Shown here: piece after piece, positions 55,501 to 64,000 of the stretch
Layout of the letters: each line of letters begins with the position of its first letter
Position numbering within the stretch: the first letter of the stretch is position 1
DNA from: Christensenella sp.
Lineage (GTDB): Bacteria; Bacillota; Clostridia; Christensenellales; CAG-917
DNA: 64,000 bases
Assembly: GCA_022009775.1 (NCBI GenBank)
Contig: CP091723.1
Location: forward strand, 1,364,001-1,428,000
Direction: 5' to 3'
The notes under the pieces: model-generated
Databases searched by the model: none
Told to the model about the DNA's origin: nothing
Seen by the model: only the letters and a program-made list of their open reading frames with translations
Made by a program: the position numbers and the translations under genes

Positions 55501-56170
55501 CATAGAATCTAATACAACCTTGCCAAACGGAGATATCGCATTATTCAGAAGCAATAGTGGAATTATTAAGAACATAAAAATTGCGCACTTCAGTTCGGCA
55601 TCTGTTGGCAACGCGGGAAACTCCTTTGGCGGTTTGGTGATTGAAAACAATGGTGTCATTATGAATTGCACTGTTTCTGGTGGATACAATCAAAGCAATA
55701 GTATTTACGGAACTCATGTAGGTGGTATTGCTGCAATCAACAACAGATTAATATTCGATTGTAAATATGCCGGTATTTTGGAAGGCGGAAAATATATTGG
55801 GGGAATTGCAGGATATTCAACAGGTTATATAACACGATGTGAAATGTCCGGTTATATTAACTATGCTCAAAGATTTACCGACACGGATTATATCGGTGGT
55901 ATCGTCGGATACGGTACTAATGGACAGGTTATAGACAGCACATTCAATGGCAACATTTCAATAAATGTACGAGATTTTGAAAATAGAACGTATCAGCCTT
56001 ATGTCGCGGGGATTGTAGGTCTTAGTAATAATGTAAAATTGTCAAATAATGTAAGTCAAGGAACATTCAATCTAAGTAATTTAAATACCGATGTATCATG
56101 GACAAAATGGTTCAAAAAATATCATCACAATCAAAAAGGACATTTTGACGAAATAGCCAATGTTGCATAA
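52515..56170 (+). CDS. AT-rich secreted protein with beta-sandwich and GLUG-like repeats (one frameshift)
   Basis: About 1,218 residues after restoring one A in A7 at 53166-53172, giving DKKNDNGAIIYQSRINYQGIKIVDDG. A signal peptide ends around VAQADS. The middle carries several sandwich domains like those of the preceding lipoprotein (EHSGEYDVIIGN, PGFSGVYQVGGN, QDGQYDLKVVG). An acidic patch (YDEDDDSDEDGD) follows, and the C-terminus has GLUG-like repeats (GGIAAIN, GGIAGYSTGYITRC, GGIVGYGTNGQVID). There is no sortase signal. Probable surface adhesin; this is inference. Confidence 0.7.
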
Positions 56171-56177
56171 ATATGCG

Positions 56178-56216
56178 CGAGACTTGCAAAAAAATGCAGG
56201 TCTCGTTTTCGTTTTT
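56178..56216 (+). terminator. Terminator after the secreted protein gene
   Basis: Stem CGAGACTTGCA / TGCAGGTCTCG (one G-T pair) followed by TTTTCGTTTTT. Confidence 0.85.
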
Positions 56217-56308
56217 CGGGGATTTGTGAAAGATTTTTCGGATTGTTTTAGGAATTTTGTATTTATTTCTCGTATATAATTATAGTTAAATACATAAAGG
56301 AAGGCTTT

Positions 56309-58081
56309 ATGGCAGGCGGTTTCACTCCCGAGTTTATGGAAGAACTCAAATACAAATGCGACATCGTCGAGATTATCGCTCAATACGTCCCCTTGCAGAA
56401 AAAAGGCGGGCGTTATTTCGGTTGCTGTCCTTTCCACAACGAAAAAACGCCGTCTATGTGCGTCAACAACGGCTGGTATCATTGTTTCGGTTGCGGAGCG
56501 AGCGGCGACGTGGTGAAGTTTGTCATGGAGATGGAAAACGTCAGCTTTTACGATGCGGTCAAACTTCTTGCCGACAAGGTGGGCATGCAACTTCCCGAAG
56601 TCAAATTCGACCCAAAATATACCGAAAAGAAAGAGCACAGCGACGTTTTGAAACAACTTATGCGTGACGTTGCAAGGTATTATCGTAACAACCTTATTGA
56701 CGAAGTCAAGGGCAAGCAGGCAAGAGAGTATTTGCTCGATCGCGGCATAGACGAAGACACGAGCAAACGCTACGGATTGGGGTTGTCGCTCGACTATGAG
56801 TCCATGGTGGGATATATGCGCAGAAAAGGCTATCATCTTGCCGATTTGCTCGAATGCGGGCTTATCTCCAACGTGGATCGTCCCTCCGACGCATTTGCAA
56901 ACCGCATAATCGTGCCTATCATGGACGGCATGAGCAACGTCATCGCTTTCGGCGGGCGCATATATCACGGCGAAAAGGACGTTGCAAAATACAAAAACTC
57001 CACCAACACCACCTTGTTTGACAAGGGGCGCACGATATACGGCATCAACTTTGTCAAGCGTGACAAAAAGCTCAACGGCGCGGCGTACAAAAATCTCATT
57101 CTCGTTGAAGGATATATGGACGTCATATCGCTTGGCGCGGCGGGGATAAAGAACGCGATTGCAGGCATGGGCACGGCACTCACCGAAGGTCAGGCAAGAG
57201 AAATATCGAGAATGACGGACACGGTTTACGTTTGCTATGACGGTGACGGCGCAGGCAGAAAAGCGTCGGTTAAGAACACGGATATCCTTGCAAAATACGT
57301 GCAAAACGTGAGAGTTGTTTCGCTGCCGGACGGCAAAGACCCCGACGAAGTGGTGAGAAGCGAAGGGCAGGACGGATATATGAAATACGTCGGCGCGGCT
57401 CTTCCGCTAATGGAATATAAGCTGAAACTTTGCGCGGACGCAAACGATTTGGGCAGCGTAAACGGCAGAGCAAAATACGTGTCGCAGGCACTTAAAGTGT
57501 TAAAAGACGTCGAAAACGTCGCAGAACGTGAAGTTTATATGGGCGTCGTCGCAAAACTTTCGGGCGTGAGCGTCGAGACGCTATCGCAGGAAGTCGGCAC
57601 TGTCGGCGTGAAAAAAGCGGAGATACCCAAAGAAAATCCCGAAGAGAAAGAAGCAAAGACCATGCGTGCGTCAAGATTTGTTGTCAACTGCGTGCTTACC
57701 GGTGCAGGCTGTGTGGATTTGAATAAAATCAAGACGGAATGGCTTGCGTGCGATACGCACAAAAAACTTCTCGACTGGGCGAAATCGCAACCTACGGGCA
57801 AGGCGGACGTGAGCAGAATGTACGACGCTATGGGCTATGAAGACAAGGAAATTCAGAACGTGCTCGGAATCAATATGAAGTTTTCCGACCACAACAGAGA
57901 AGCGGACTACTACAACGATTGCCTGGTTATGCTTGCAAACGAGAGCATATCTTCCCGTCTTGCCGAGTTGAAGGAAAAGTACAACGAACTTTCCGACCAG
58001 AATGAAAAACGAGCAACCGTGAGTGAAATCACGAGATTGCAAAAAATATTGAAATCAAAAGAAATTGAAGATAAACTTTGA
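56309..58081 (+). CDS. dnaG: DNA primase
   Basis: 590 residues. It makes RNA primers at the replication fork. The N-terminal CHC2 zinc finger is CPFH-(15)-CFGC (Cys40, His43, Cys59, Cys62); the Toprim core has LVEGYMDVISL and YDGDGAGRKA; the C-terminal helicase-binding region is divergent as usual. AAAGGAAGG precedes ATG 56309. It starts the dnaG-sigA-trmK-nif3 series typical of Firmicutes. Confidence 0.96.
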   Translation: MAGGFTPEFMEELKYKCDIVEIIAQYVPLQKKGGRYFGCCPFHNEKTPSMCVNNGWYHCFGCGASGDVVKFVMEMENVSFYDAVKLLADKVGMQLPEVKFDPKYTEKKEHSDVLKQLMRDVARYYRNNLIDEVKGKQAREYLLDRGIDEDTSKRYGLGLSLDYESMVGYMRRKGYHLADLLECGLISNVDRPSDAFANRIIVPIMDGMSNVIAFGGRIYHGEKDVAKYKNSTNTTLFDKGRTIYGINFVKRDKKLNGAAYKNLILVEGYMDVISLGAAGIKNAIAGMGTALTEGQAREISRMTDTVYVCYDGDGAGRKASVKNTDILAKYVQNVRVVSLPDGKDPDEVVRSEGQDGYMKYVGAALPLMEYKLKLCADANDLGSVNGRAKYVSQALKVLKDVENVAEREVYMGVVAKLSGVSVETLSQEVGTVGVKKAEIPKENPEEKEAKTMRASRFVVNCVLTGAGCVDLNKIKTEWLACDTHKKLLDWAKSQPTGKADVSRMYDAMGYEDKEIQNVLGINMKFSDHNREADYYNDCLVMLANESISSRLAELKEKYNELSDQNEKRATVSEITRLQKILKSKEIEDKL

Positions 58082-58099
58082 TTCACTAAGGAGGACAGT

Positions 58100-59146
58100 G
58101 TGGACAGAGAACAACTTTTGAAACAAGAGATTGACAAAATCGTCGCTTTGGGAAAGAGCAAAGGCTCGGTCAGCGAAGACGACATAATGGCGAAACTGGA
58201 ACATCTCAACGCGACTGCCGAAGACATGGAGTTGGTGTTCAACGCGTTGCAGGCAGAGAATATCAAGGTTGAAGACACCGCCGAAGAAGACGATATCTCA
58301 ATCGACAATCTCATCGACAGCAGCGTCGACGACTCTGTGAAAATCTATCTCAAAGATATAGGAAAAGTGCCACTTTTGACGGCAGATCAGGAGATAGAAC
58401 TCGCAAAGCGCATGGAAGAAGGCGACGAAGAAGCCAAGCATATTCTGAGTGAAGCAAACCTTAGACTCGTCGTTTCCATCGCAAAACGCTACGTCGGCAG
58501 GGGCATGCAATTTCTCGATCTTATTCAGGAAGGCAATCTCGGCTTGATGAAAGCGGTTGAAAAATTCGATTATACGAAAGGCTTCAAGTTTTCCACTTAC
58601 GCAACGTGGTGGATAAGACAGGCAATCACCCGTGCAATCGCGGATCAGGCAAGAACCATTCGTATCCCCGTGCACATGGTGGAAACCATCAACAAGCAAG
58701 TGCGCGCAACGCGTCAACTTTTGCAGAAACTCGGCAGAGAACCGTCTGCGGAAGAGATTGCGGCGTATCTCGGTTGCTCGGTGGAAAGAGTACGCGAGAT
58801 TCAGAAAATCGCACAAGACCCCGTGTCTTTGGAAACTCCTATCGGCGAAGAAGAAGACAGTCATCTCGGTGATTTCATCGAAGACAACACCGCGCTTTCT
58901 CCGAGTGACGTGGCTGAGAGCAATATGCTCAAAGAGCAACTCATTCAGGTGCTCAACACGCTCACTCCGCGTGAAGAAAAGGTGCTTCGCCTGAGATACG
59001 GCCTTGACGATTCTCACCCCAGAACGCTCGAAGAAGTCGGCAAAGAGTTCAACGTCACTCGTGAGCGTATCCGTCAAATCGAAGCAAAGGCATTGAGAAA
59101 ACTCCGTCACCCCAACCGCCTTAAAAAACTCAAAGATTTCGACTGA
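58100..59146 (+). CDS. sigA: Primary sigma factor SigA
   Basis: 348 residues, GTG start at 58100 with AAGGAGG 6 bases upstream. Region 1.2 DSVKIYLKDIGKVPLLT, region 2 with KFSTYATWWIRQAITRAI (2.3/2.4) and region 4 with LRLRYGLDD and the HTH TLEEVGKEFNVTRERIRQIEAKAL identify the housekeeping sigma-70 factor. The many TTGACA-17-TATAAT promoters in this window fit its specificity. Its stop overlaps the trmK start (TGATG). Confidence 0.96.
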   Translation: MDREQLLKQEIDKIVALGKSKGSVSEDDIMAKLEHLNATAEDMELVFNALQAENIKVEDTAEEDDISIDNLIDSSVDDSVKIYLKDIGKVPLLTADQEIELAKRMEEGDEEAKHILSEANLRLVVSIAKRYVGRGMQFLDLIQEGNLGLMKAVEKFDYTKGFKFSTYATWWIRQAITRAIADQARTIRIPVHMVETINKQVRATRQLLQKLGREPSAEEIAAYLGCSVERVREIQKIAQDPVSLETPIGEEEDSHLGDFIEDNTALSPSDVAESNMLKEQLIQVLNTLTPREEKVLRLRYGLDDSHPRTLEEVGKEFNVTRERIRQIEAKALRKLRHPNRLKKLKDFD

Positions 59147-59803
59147 TGCCGATACGACTTGACCAAAGGCTCACCGCGATTGCAAATCTCGTCGATTACG
59201 GCAAGGTTGCGGACGTCGGATGTGACCACGGAAAACTCGGCTACTATCTCGTCAGCACCGACAGGGCAAGCGAAGTGATTGCCACCGACATAAGCAAACC
59301 GTCTCTCGACAAAGCGAAAGAACTCGCTTTTGAAAACGGAGTTGCCGACGTTATGCAGACGCGCCTTTGCGACGGACTCGGCGCGGTTGACGGCGAAGAA
59401 GTGGACACGGTGATAATCGCAGGCTTGGGCGGAGACGTGATAAGCGGCATAATGCAACGCGCAAGGGAAGACGGCAAAACGTTTTCGTCGTTTATCCTTT
59501 CGCCAAACACTCACCCCGGAGAAAGTGAGAAGAGAAATCGTCTTGTCGAAACACACGATAGTATTTGACGAGATGCTCGAATGTGCGGGGAAAACCTACA
59601 CGATTATCAAGACGAAAAAAGGCGAAAGCACGCTTGACGATATGCAATTGACGTTCGGCGCATTTTATAAGACTAGTGACAATTTCGAGTATTTTGCGAA
59701 AAAGGAACTTCGCTCGCTCGAAAACATACTCGCAAAAAATCCCGAAGCGCAACTTCAAGGCAAAATAGACCTTATAAAGAGTGCGCTCGGAGACAGAATT
59801 TAG
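59146..59803 (+). CDS. trmK: tRNA (adenine-22-N1)-methyltransferase TrmK (one frameshift)
   Basis: About 218 residues after correcting GG at 59518-59519 to G, which turns HPGESEKRN into HPEKVRREIVLSKHTIVFDEML. SAM-binding motif I is VADVGCDHGKLGYYLV; AGLGGDVISGIM and LSPNTHP are the conserved catalytic-side motifs. It methylates A22 in tRNA. The frame overlaps sigA by one base (ATG 59146). Position between sigA and nif3 is standard for Firmicutes. Confidence 0.92.
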
Positions 59804-59811
59804 GAAAAATT

Positions 59812-60579
59812 ATGAAAATCAAAAATATAACGGACGCAATCGAAGAGTTTGCGCCCAAAACGCTTGCAGAACCGTGGGATAATCCCGGGCTTATGATGGG
59901 AAGCCTTTTTGAAGAATGCACGGGCGTCGTAACGGCACTCGATTTGACTTTTGAAGTCGTTGACGAAGCGATTGAAAACGGTTGCAATCTCATAGTTACG
60001 CATCATCCGTTCTTTTTCGCGGCGATAAAGAGCATAAACACTGACGAAGCGAAAGGCGCGCTCATCAAAAAAGTGCTTGAAAACGGACTGACCGTGTACA
60101 GCGCACACACGAACGTCGACGAGTGCGACGGCGGGCTTTGCCAGACGGTTGCAAAGATGCTCGGCGGAGAAAATCTCAATCCGAACGGCGTGGGAGTCGT
60201 GTGTGACATAAAGCCTACCACGCTCGGAGAGTTTGCAAAACACGTCGCAAGCGTTCTTTCGGACGACACCGTAAAATTTACGGGAGACGCAAACAAAATA
60301 ATTAAGAGCATGTTGTGCATTTGCGGCGGCGGAGCGGGAGACAGCGCATACGAGTGCGCAAAGCAAGTCGCGGACGTTTTCGTGACGGGTGATTTCAAGC
60401 ATCATCTTTACGTCGCGGCGCAAAACGACGATTTCCCGATAGTTGAATTTTCGCACTATCATAGCGAAATCGCGGTTGAACAACTGTTTGAAAACATCAT
60501 CGCTCCGCTTGGAGTGAAAATCATCAAAGCAAAACAAACCTGTCCTTTTACGGCAGTAGGAGAATATCATGAAATTTGA
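59812..60579 (+). CDS. Nif3-like dinuclear metal-centre protein
   Basis: 255 residues. Nif3/YqfO family: THHPFFF and HYHSE supply metal-binding histidines, and EPWDNPGLMMG and AHTNVDECDGGL are family motifs. The family forms toroidal hexamers with two metals per subunit; the function is unsettled. It lies 8 bases after trmK and its end overlaps the next gene by 11 bases. The insertion domain of larger members is absent, so this is the short form. Confidence 0.92.
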   Translation: MKIKNITDAIEEFAPKTLAEPWDNPGLMMGSLFEECTGVVTALDLTFEVVDEAIENGCNLIVTHHPFFFAAIKSINTDEAKGALIKKVLENGLTVYSAHTNVDECDGGLCQTVAKMLGGENLNPNGVGVVCDIKPTTLGEFAKHVASVLSDDTVKFTGDANKIIKSMLCICGGGAGDSAYECAKQVADVFVTGDFKHHLYVAAQNDDFPIVEFSHYHSEIAVEQLFENIIAPLGVKIIKAKQTCPFTAVGEYHEI

Positions 60580-61285
60580 CAAAATACTCGAATATCAGAA
60601 AGCAGATCTTGAACTTATGGCACTCGAAAGCGAAGTCGCAAAGAGTGAACAACGTCAGAAATTGGCAGGCGCAAAGGCAAAACTCGACGCCGCTACGGAC
60701 ACCGTGGGCAAACTCAAACAAGAAGCAAGCGAATTGCTTGCGAGCTTTGCGCAGATGAAAGACAAAATCGACGCACTCAAAGGAGAACTCGACGAATTCG
60801 ACGGCATTCTCGATGACGTTCAGGACGAGACGGAAGCGGATTATTACATCAAAAACGTGTCTGCAATCGCAGACAAAATCGCCGCTCTCGAAAAGGAAGC
60901 GAACGGCGCTGCTTCGAAAATCGATCAGGTCAACGAAAACTACAAGAAGACGTGGGATCAGGGCGTGAAAGCAAACGAAGCGTACAAAGCGGCAAAGGCT
61001 GAATACGACGCACTCGTGAAGACGTTGCAACCCAAAGTCGTCGAAATTCAAAAACAGCTCGTCGCACTCAAAGGCGAAGTGCCGCCCAAGATGATGGAAG
61101 CATATATGGCTTTGCGCGGAGCAAAGAAAATGCCTGCCGTTGTTGAATACGACAAAGAAGCGGCAATTTGCGGCCGTTGCCGCATGGAAGTGCCAAACGA
61201 CACGAAAGCGAAACTCCGCAATCCCGGTGACTTCGCAGAATGTCCCAACTGCCGCAGAATTCTTTACGTTCCCGATGCAGAATAA
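60569..61285 (+). CDS. Coiled-coil zinc ribbon protein (COG1579)
   Basis: 238 residues. The first ~165 residues form a long heptad-rich coiled coil; the C-terminus is a four-cysteine ribbon CGRC...CPNC (about 199-229). The family (CT398/HP0958 type) is often encoded after nif3 and may be a nucleic acid or protein adaptor. Its start lies inside the nif3 gene, with TAGGAG upstream of ATG 60569, so the genes are translationally coupled. Confidence 0.9.
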   Translation: MKFDKILEYQKADLELMALESEVAKSEQRQKLAGAKAKLDAATDTVGKLKQEASELLASFAQMKDKIDALKGELDEFDGILDDVQDETEADYYIKNVSAIADKIAALEKEANGAASKIDQVNENYKKTWDQGVKANEAYKAAKAEYDALVKTLQPKVVEIQKQLVALKGEVPPKMMEAYMALRGAKKMPAVVEYDKEAAICGRCRMEVPNDTKAKLRNPGDFAECPNCRRILYVPDAE

Positions 61286-61323
61286 CGCCACGAGCAGATA
61301 CGCTTGACGACAGGAGAAAAAAC

Positions 61324-64000
61324 ATGAAAAACTTTTACAACGACCCCAAAGTATATTGCGTGAACGTTGCCAAAAAATACGGCGCAGGTTTCCCGCTCGA
61401 CAAAGACGGCAATGCGAAAACCCGTCTTCTCAACGGAGAATGGGATTTCAAATATTTCGGCTCGGCGACAATGCTCGATTTGAATCCGAAAGATTGGGAC
61501 AAAATCGAAGTGCCGTCCAACTGGCAACTCAAAGGCTACGGAAAGCCGATATATACAAACATACGCTATCCGCACCCGATTGCAACCACGGGCAAGCCGC
61601 ACATCAACGAAAACGAAAACACTTGCGGACTCTATCGCACGACTTTCGTGCTTGACAAAATCGACGGAGAAATCCGCATAAATTTTGCGGCGAACAGCGG
61701 TGCGGAACTTTATATCAACGGCTCGTTTGCAGGATACAGCGAAGACACGTTCGACTATCAGGAATACGACATCACCCCGTTTGTCAAAGTCGGAGAAAAC
61801 GAAGTGAAAATCGTCGTTTATCGCTATACGACGGGCAGTTATCTCGAAGATCAGGATATGTGGCGCATTTCGGGCTTGTTCCGTGACGTTACGCTCGTTT
61901 TCCTTCCGTCAGCGCGCATTGACGACGTTTTTGCGAGAGCGGAATTCAATGACGATTTCTCAAAAGCAAAACTTCTTATCGACGCAGACGTGTATTGCAT
62001 GCAAGGTCTCGAATTGAACGACGCGGACCTGAAAGCCGAACTTATCGATGCAGACGGCAAAGTTGTGGCACAAGGCAATTTTGCCGTGCTCGGAATCGAC
62101 GAAGGCGAGACGATCTCGGTCAAGATGACCGAAAATATCGATGCGCCGCATCTTTGGAACAGTGAAGATCCATATCTTTACAAATTGAGACTCACTTTCA
62201 CGTCATCGGAAAAGGGTGTTGAAGTTTTCCGCGATATGCGACAAATCGACTTCGGTTTCCGCAAGGTTGAAATCGTTCCGTCAATCGACGGCAAGCAACC
62301 GTACATAAAACTCAACGGCAAAAAACTCAAAATACGCGGCGTAAACCGTCACGAATTCCATCCCGATTTCGGTCACGCCGTCCCGAGAGAGTATACCGAA
62401 AAAGACATTTTGCTTCTCAAAAAGCACAACGTCAACTCCATTCGTACGTCACACTATCCCAACAGCCGTGATTTCTACGAACTCTGCGACAAGTACGGCA
62501 TCATGGTTATGTGCGAAAACAACCTTGAAACTCACGGACTTGCAACTCGCGTTCCGCGCTCGAACAAGACGTGGACGGAGCAGGTTTGCTGGCGTATGAG
62601 AAACATGGTGCGCACCTATCGCAATCACGCGTGCATATTGTTCTGGTCTCTCGGCAACGAAAGCGGCAACGGAAAGGCGTTCCCCGCTATGAAAAAGGCG
62701 GCTCTCGAACTCGATACGACTCGTCCCATCCACTACGAGCCGGACGCATACGTCAAGACGACGGACATAATGAGCGAGATGTACACCAAGGAAGAGCAGA
62801 TGGAAGAGATTGCGAACAACAAATGCCACATTCACTCCATGGCGTTGTGGGCACCGTTCGGACATCTTCTCACTCCCAAGATGTACAAGGACAAGCCGTT
62901 CATTCAATGCGAATACGCGCACTGCATGGGCAACAGTCTCGGCAACTTCGAAGACTACTGGAAGCACTTTCGTGCCAACGACAGACTTTGCGGCGGATAT
63001 ATTTGGGACTTTGCCGATCAGGCAATCAAGAGAGTGGGGACAGACGGCACGATAGAATACACCTACGGCGGAGACTGGGGCGACAAACCCAACGACGGAA
63101 CTTTCGCTTTCAACGGTATCGTGAGAGCGGACAGAAGCCCCAACCCCGCGTTCTACGAAGTGTGCAAAGTGTATCAAAGCGTTTGGTTTACGCTCAAAGG
63201 CGAAAATATCGAGATTGAAAACGAGTATATGTTCACGGCTCTCGACCGCTTCGAACTCAAACTCGATTTGCTTGAAAACGGCGTCGTGAAAGAGACGAAA
63301 GCTCTCGATATGCCTGCAGTCGCACCACAAAGCAAGGGTAGCGTGAAAATGCCGTTTGCTGTCGCAAAAGACGGCAACGAATACGCAGTCAACTGCTATG
63401 CGGTTGTCAAAGACTCTTTCGACGTGTTTGAAAAGGGCGACGTCGTCGCATACGAGCAACTTGACCTTACGGGCTTTATCGAAAAGAAACACGAAATCGC
63501 AAAAGGCAAAACCGTGTTCAACGAAGACGGCAAAATCATTCTCGAAAGCGGTGATTTGCGCGCGGTCGTGTCAAAAGACAGCGGTTGCATCACGTCTTTG
63601 ACGATAAAAGGCGACGAAAAACTTGCAAATCCGATTATGACGAACTTCTGGAGAGCGTTGATAGACAACGATGCGTCACCGCAACTTCCGTCCTTTGTGC
63701 AAAGCATATTCGGGAAGAAATTCTTCAAGCGCGCAAGCGCAAACCTTGTCAAGTCCAACATGATTCTCACCGACAAATCGGTGACGATAGACTGGGCTTG
63801 CTCGCCGCAACTGTATGCGCTCAGGACAAAATACGAGATGTGCGAAGACGGCTTGAAAGTCAGCATGAAGGTCAAAAACGCGCTCTATTCTTTGCCGAGA
63901 TACGGTTTCAGAATGCAACTTGCAACCAACGATGACGTGCAGTTCTATGCAAAAGGTCCGCACGAAAACTATTGCGACCGCAAGTCTTCTCAACTTCTCG
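61324..64000 (+). CDS. lacZ: Beta-galactosidase, GH2 family (cut by right edge)
   Basis: At least 892 residues, open through the right edge; family members have about 1,000. It hydrolyses lactose and related beta-galactosides. GH2 order: jelly-roll sugar-binding domain with GLYRTTF and DQDMWRISGLFRDV, Ig-like domain, TIM barrel with acid/base Glu446 in FWSLGNESG and nucleophile Glu530 in CEYAHCMGNS, then a C-terminal domain (DNDASPQLP). No signal peptide, so cytoplasmic. ACAGGAG precedes ATG 61324, 38 bases after the zinc ribbon gene. The frame is intact throughout. Confidence 0.94.
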   Translation, partial: MKNFYNDPKVYCVNVAKKYGAGFPLDKDGNAKTRLLNGEWDFKYFGSATMLDLNPKDWDKIEVPSNWQLKGYGKPIYTNIRYPHPIATTGKPHINENENTCGLYRTTFVLDKIDGEIRINFAANSGAELYINGSFAGYSEDTFDYQEYDITPFVKVGENEVKIVVYRYTTGSYLEDQDMWRISGLFRDVTLVFLPSARIDDVFARAEFNDDFSKAKLLIDADVYCMQGLELNDADLKAELIDADGKVVAQGNFAVLGIDEGETISVKMTENIDAPHLWNSEDPYLYKLRLTFTSSEKGVEVFRDMRQIDFGFRKVEIVPSIDGKQPYIKLNGKKLKIRGVNRHEFHPDFGHAVPREYTEKDILLLKKHNVNSIRTSHYPNSRDFYELCDKYGIMVMCENNLETHGLATRVPRSNKTWTEQVCWRMRNMVRTYRNHACILFWSLGNESGNGKAFPAMKKAALELDTTRPIHYEPDAYVKTTDIMSEMYTKEEQMEEIANNKCHIHSMALWAPFGHLLTPKMYKDKPFIQCEYAHCMGNSLGNFEDYWKHFRANDRLCGGYIWDFADQAIKRVGTDGTIEYTYGGDWGDKPNDGTFAFNGIVRADRSPNPAFYEVCKVYQSVWFTLKGENIEIENEYMFTALDRFELKLDLLENGVVKETKALDMPAVAPQSKGSVKMPFAVAKDGNEYAVNCYAVVKDSFDVFEKGDVVAYEQLDLTGFIEKKHEIAKGKTVFNEDGKIILESGDLRAVVSKDSGCITSLTIKGDEKLANPIMTNFWRALIDNDASPQLPSFVQSIFGKKFFKRASANLVKSNMILTDKSVTIDWACSPQLYALRTKYEMCEDGLKVSMKVKNALYSLPRYGFRMQLATNDDVQFYAKGPHENYCDRKSSQLL

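Noticed and set aside
1..64000. CRISPR arrays, prophage or insertion sequences
   Set aside because: No regularly spaced repeats of CRISPR type, no cas genes, no transposase, integrase or phage structural genes were found on either strand.

Overview
This window looks like chromosome from an uncultured, gut-type low-to-mid GC Clostridia-like Firmicute (Bacillota). The evidence is a dnaG-sigA-trmK-nif3-zinc ribbon block, a polA-coaE pair, an alpha2-type glycyl-tRNA synthetase, type III pantothenate kinase, a feoA-feoA-feoB operon with its small Cys-rich partner, AGGAGG-like ribosome binding sites, and sigma-A promoters (TTGACA, 16-18 bases, TATAAT). No phage, transposase or CRISPR array was seen. 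The family cannot be fixed by eye.

Layout. 1-7 kb: the end of an ABC exporter permease, then two tandem ~1,025-residue membrane-anchored Big2/beta-helix surface proteins. 7-16.5 kb: patatin-like lipase, polA-coaE, a short-chain dehydrogenase, a MATE exporter and a membrane M28 peptidase. 16.6-19.3 kb: TPR protein, DUF4037 protein and flavodoxin/ferredoxin fusion. 19.4-24.6 kb: DUF2461 and TetR genes divergent from the ferrous iron operon. 24.7-31.2 kb: tRNA-Leu, TSCPD protein, PH/SHOCT-like protein behind a riboswitch-like leader, MutT, nucleoside kinase, guanine deaminase and PflX-like radical SAM protein. 31.3-34 kb: uraA-upp uracil salvage. 35-42.3 kb: exported esterase, an amino-acid ABC transporter under a lysine riboswitch, a CopZ-like protein and a large membrane hydrolase. 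42.4-48.2 kb: PocR/AraC regulator, tmRNA, XRE regulator, glyS, TspO homologue and a Cys-rich miniprotein. 48.2-51.3 kb: coaX, hom, phosphopantetheinyl transferase and acyl carrier protein. 51.4-56.2 kb: two AT-rich related exported proteins. 56.3 kb to the end: dnaG, sigA, trmK, nif3, zinc ribbon protein and a beta-galactosidase cut by the edge.

Reading frames break at 18 places I could localise. Nearly every break is a one-base gain or loss in a run of identical bases, and several fall in genes that should be intact (polA, hom, trmK, the lysine transporter). I read these as uncorrected sequencing indels and give whole-gene coordinates across them.

The most interesting non-coding items are: a riboswitch-like attenuator at 26.34-26.50 kb on the minus strand; a shared palindromic operator (AATATGAA-N6-TTCATATT) at the feo operon and at a CopZ-like gene; duplicated 3' ends of tRNA-Leu and of tmRNA, each with a hairpin array between the copies; two diverged copies of a ~110-base palindromic element placed at stop codons with compensatory changes; and a structured 5' leader upstream of mutT.
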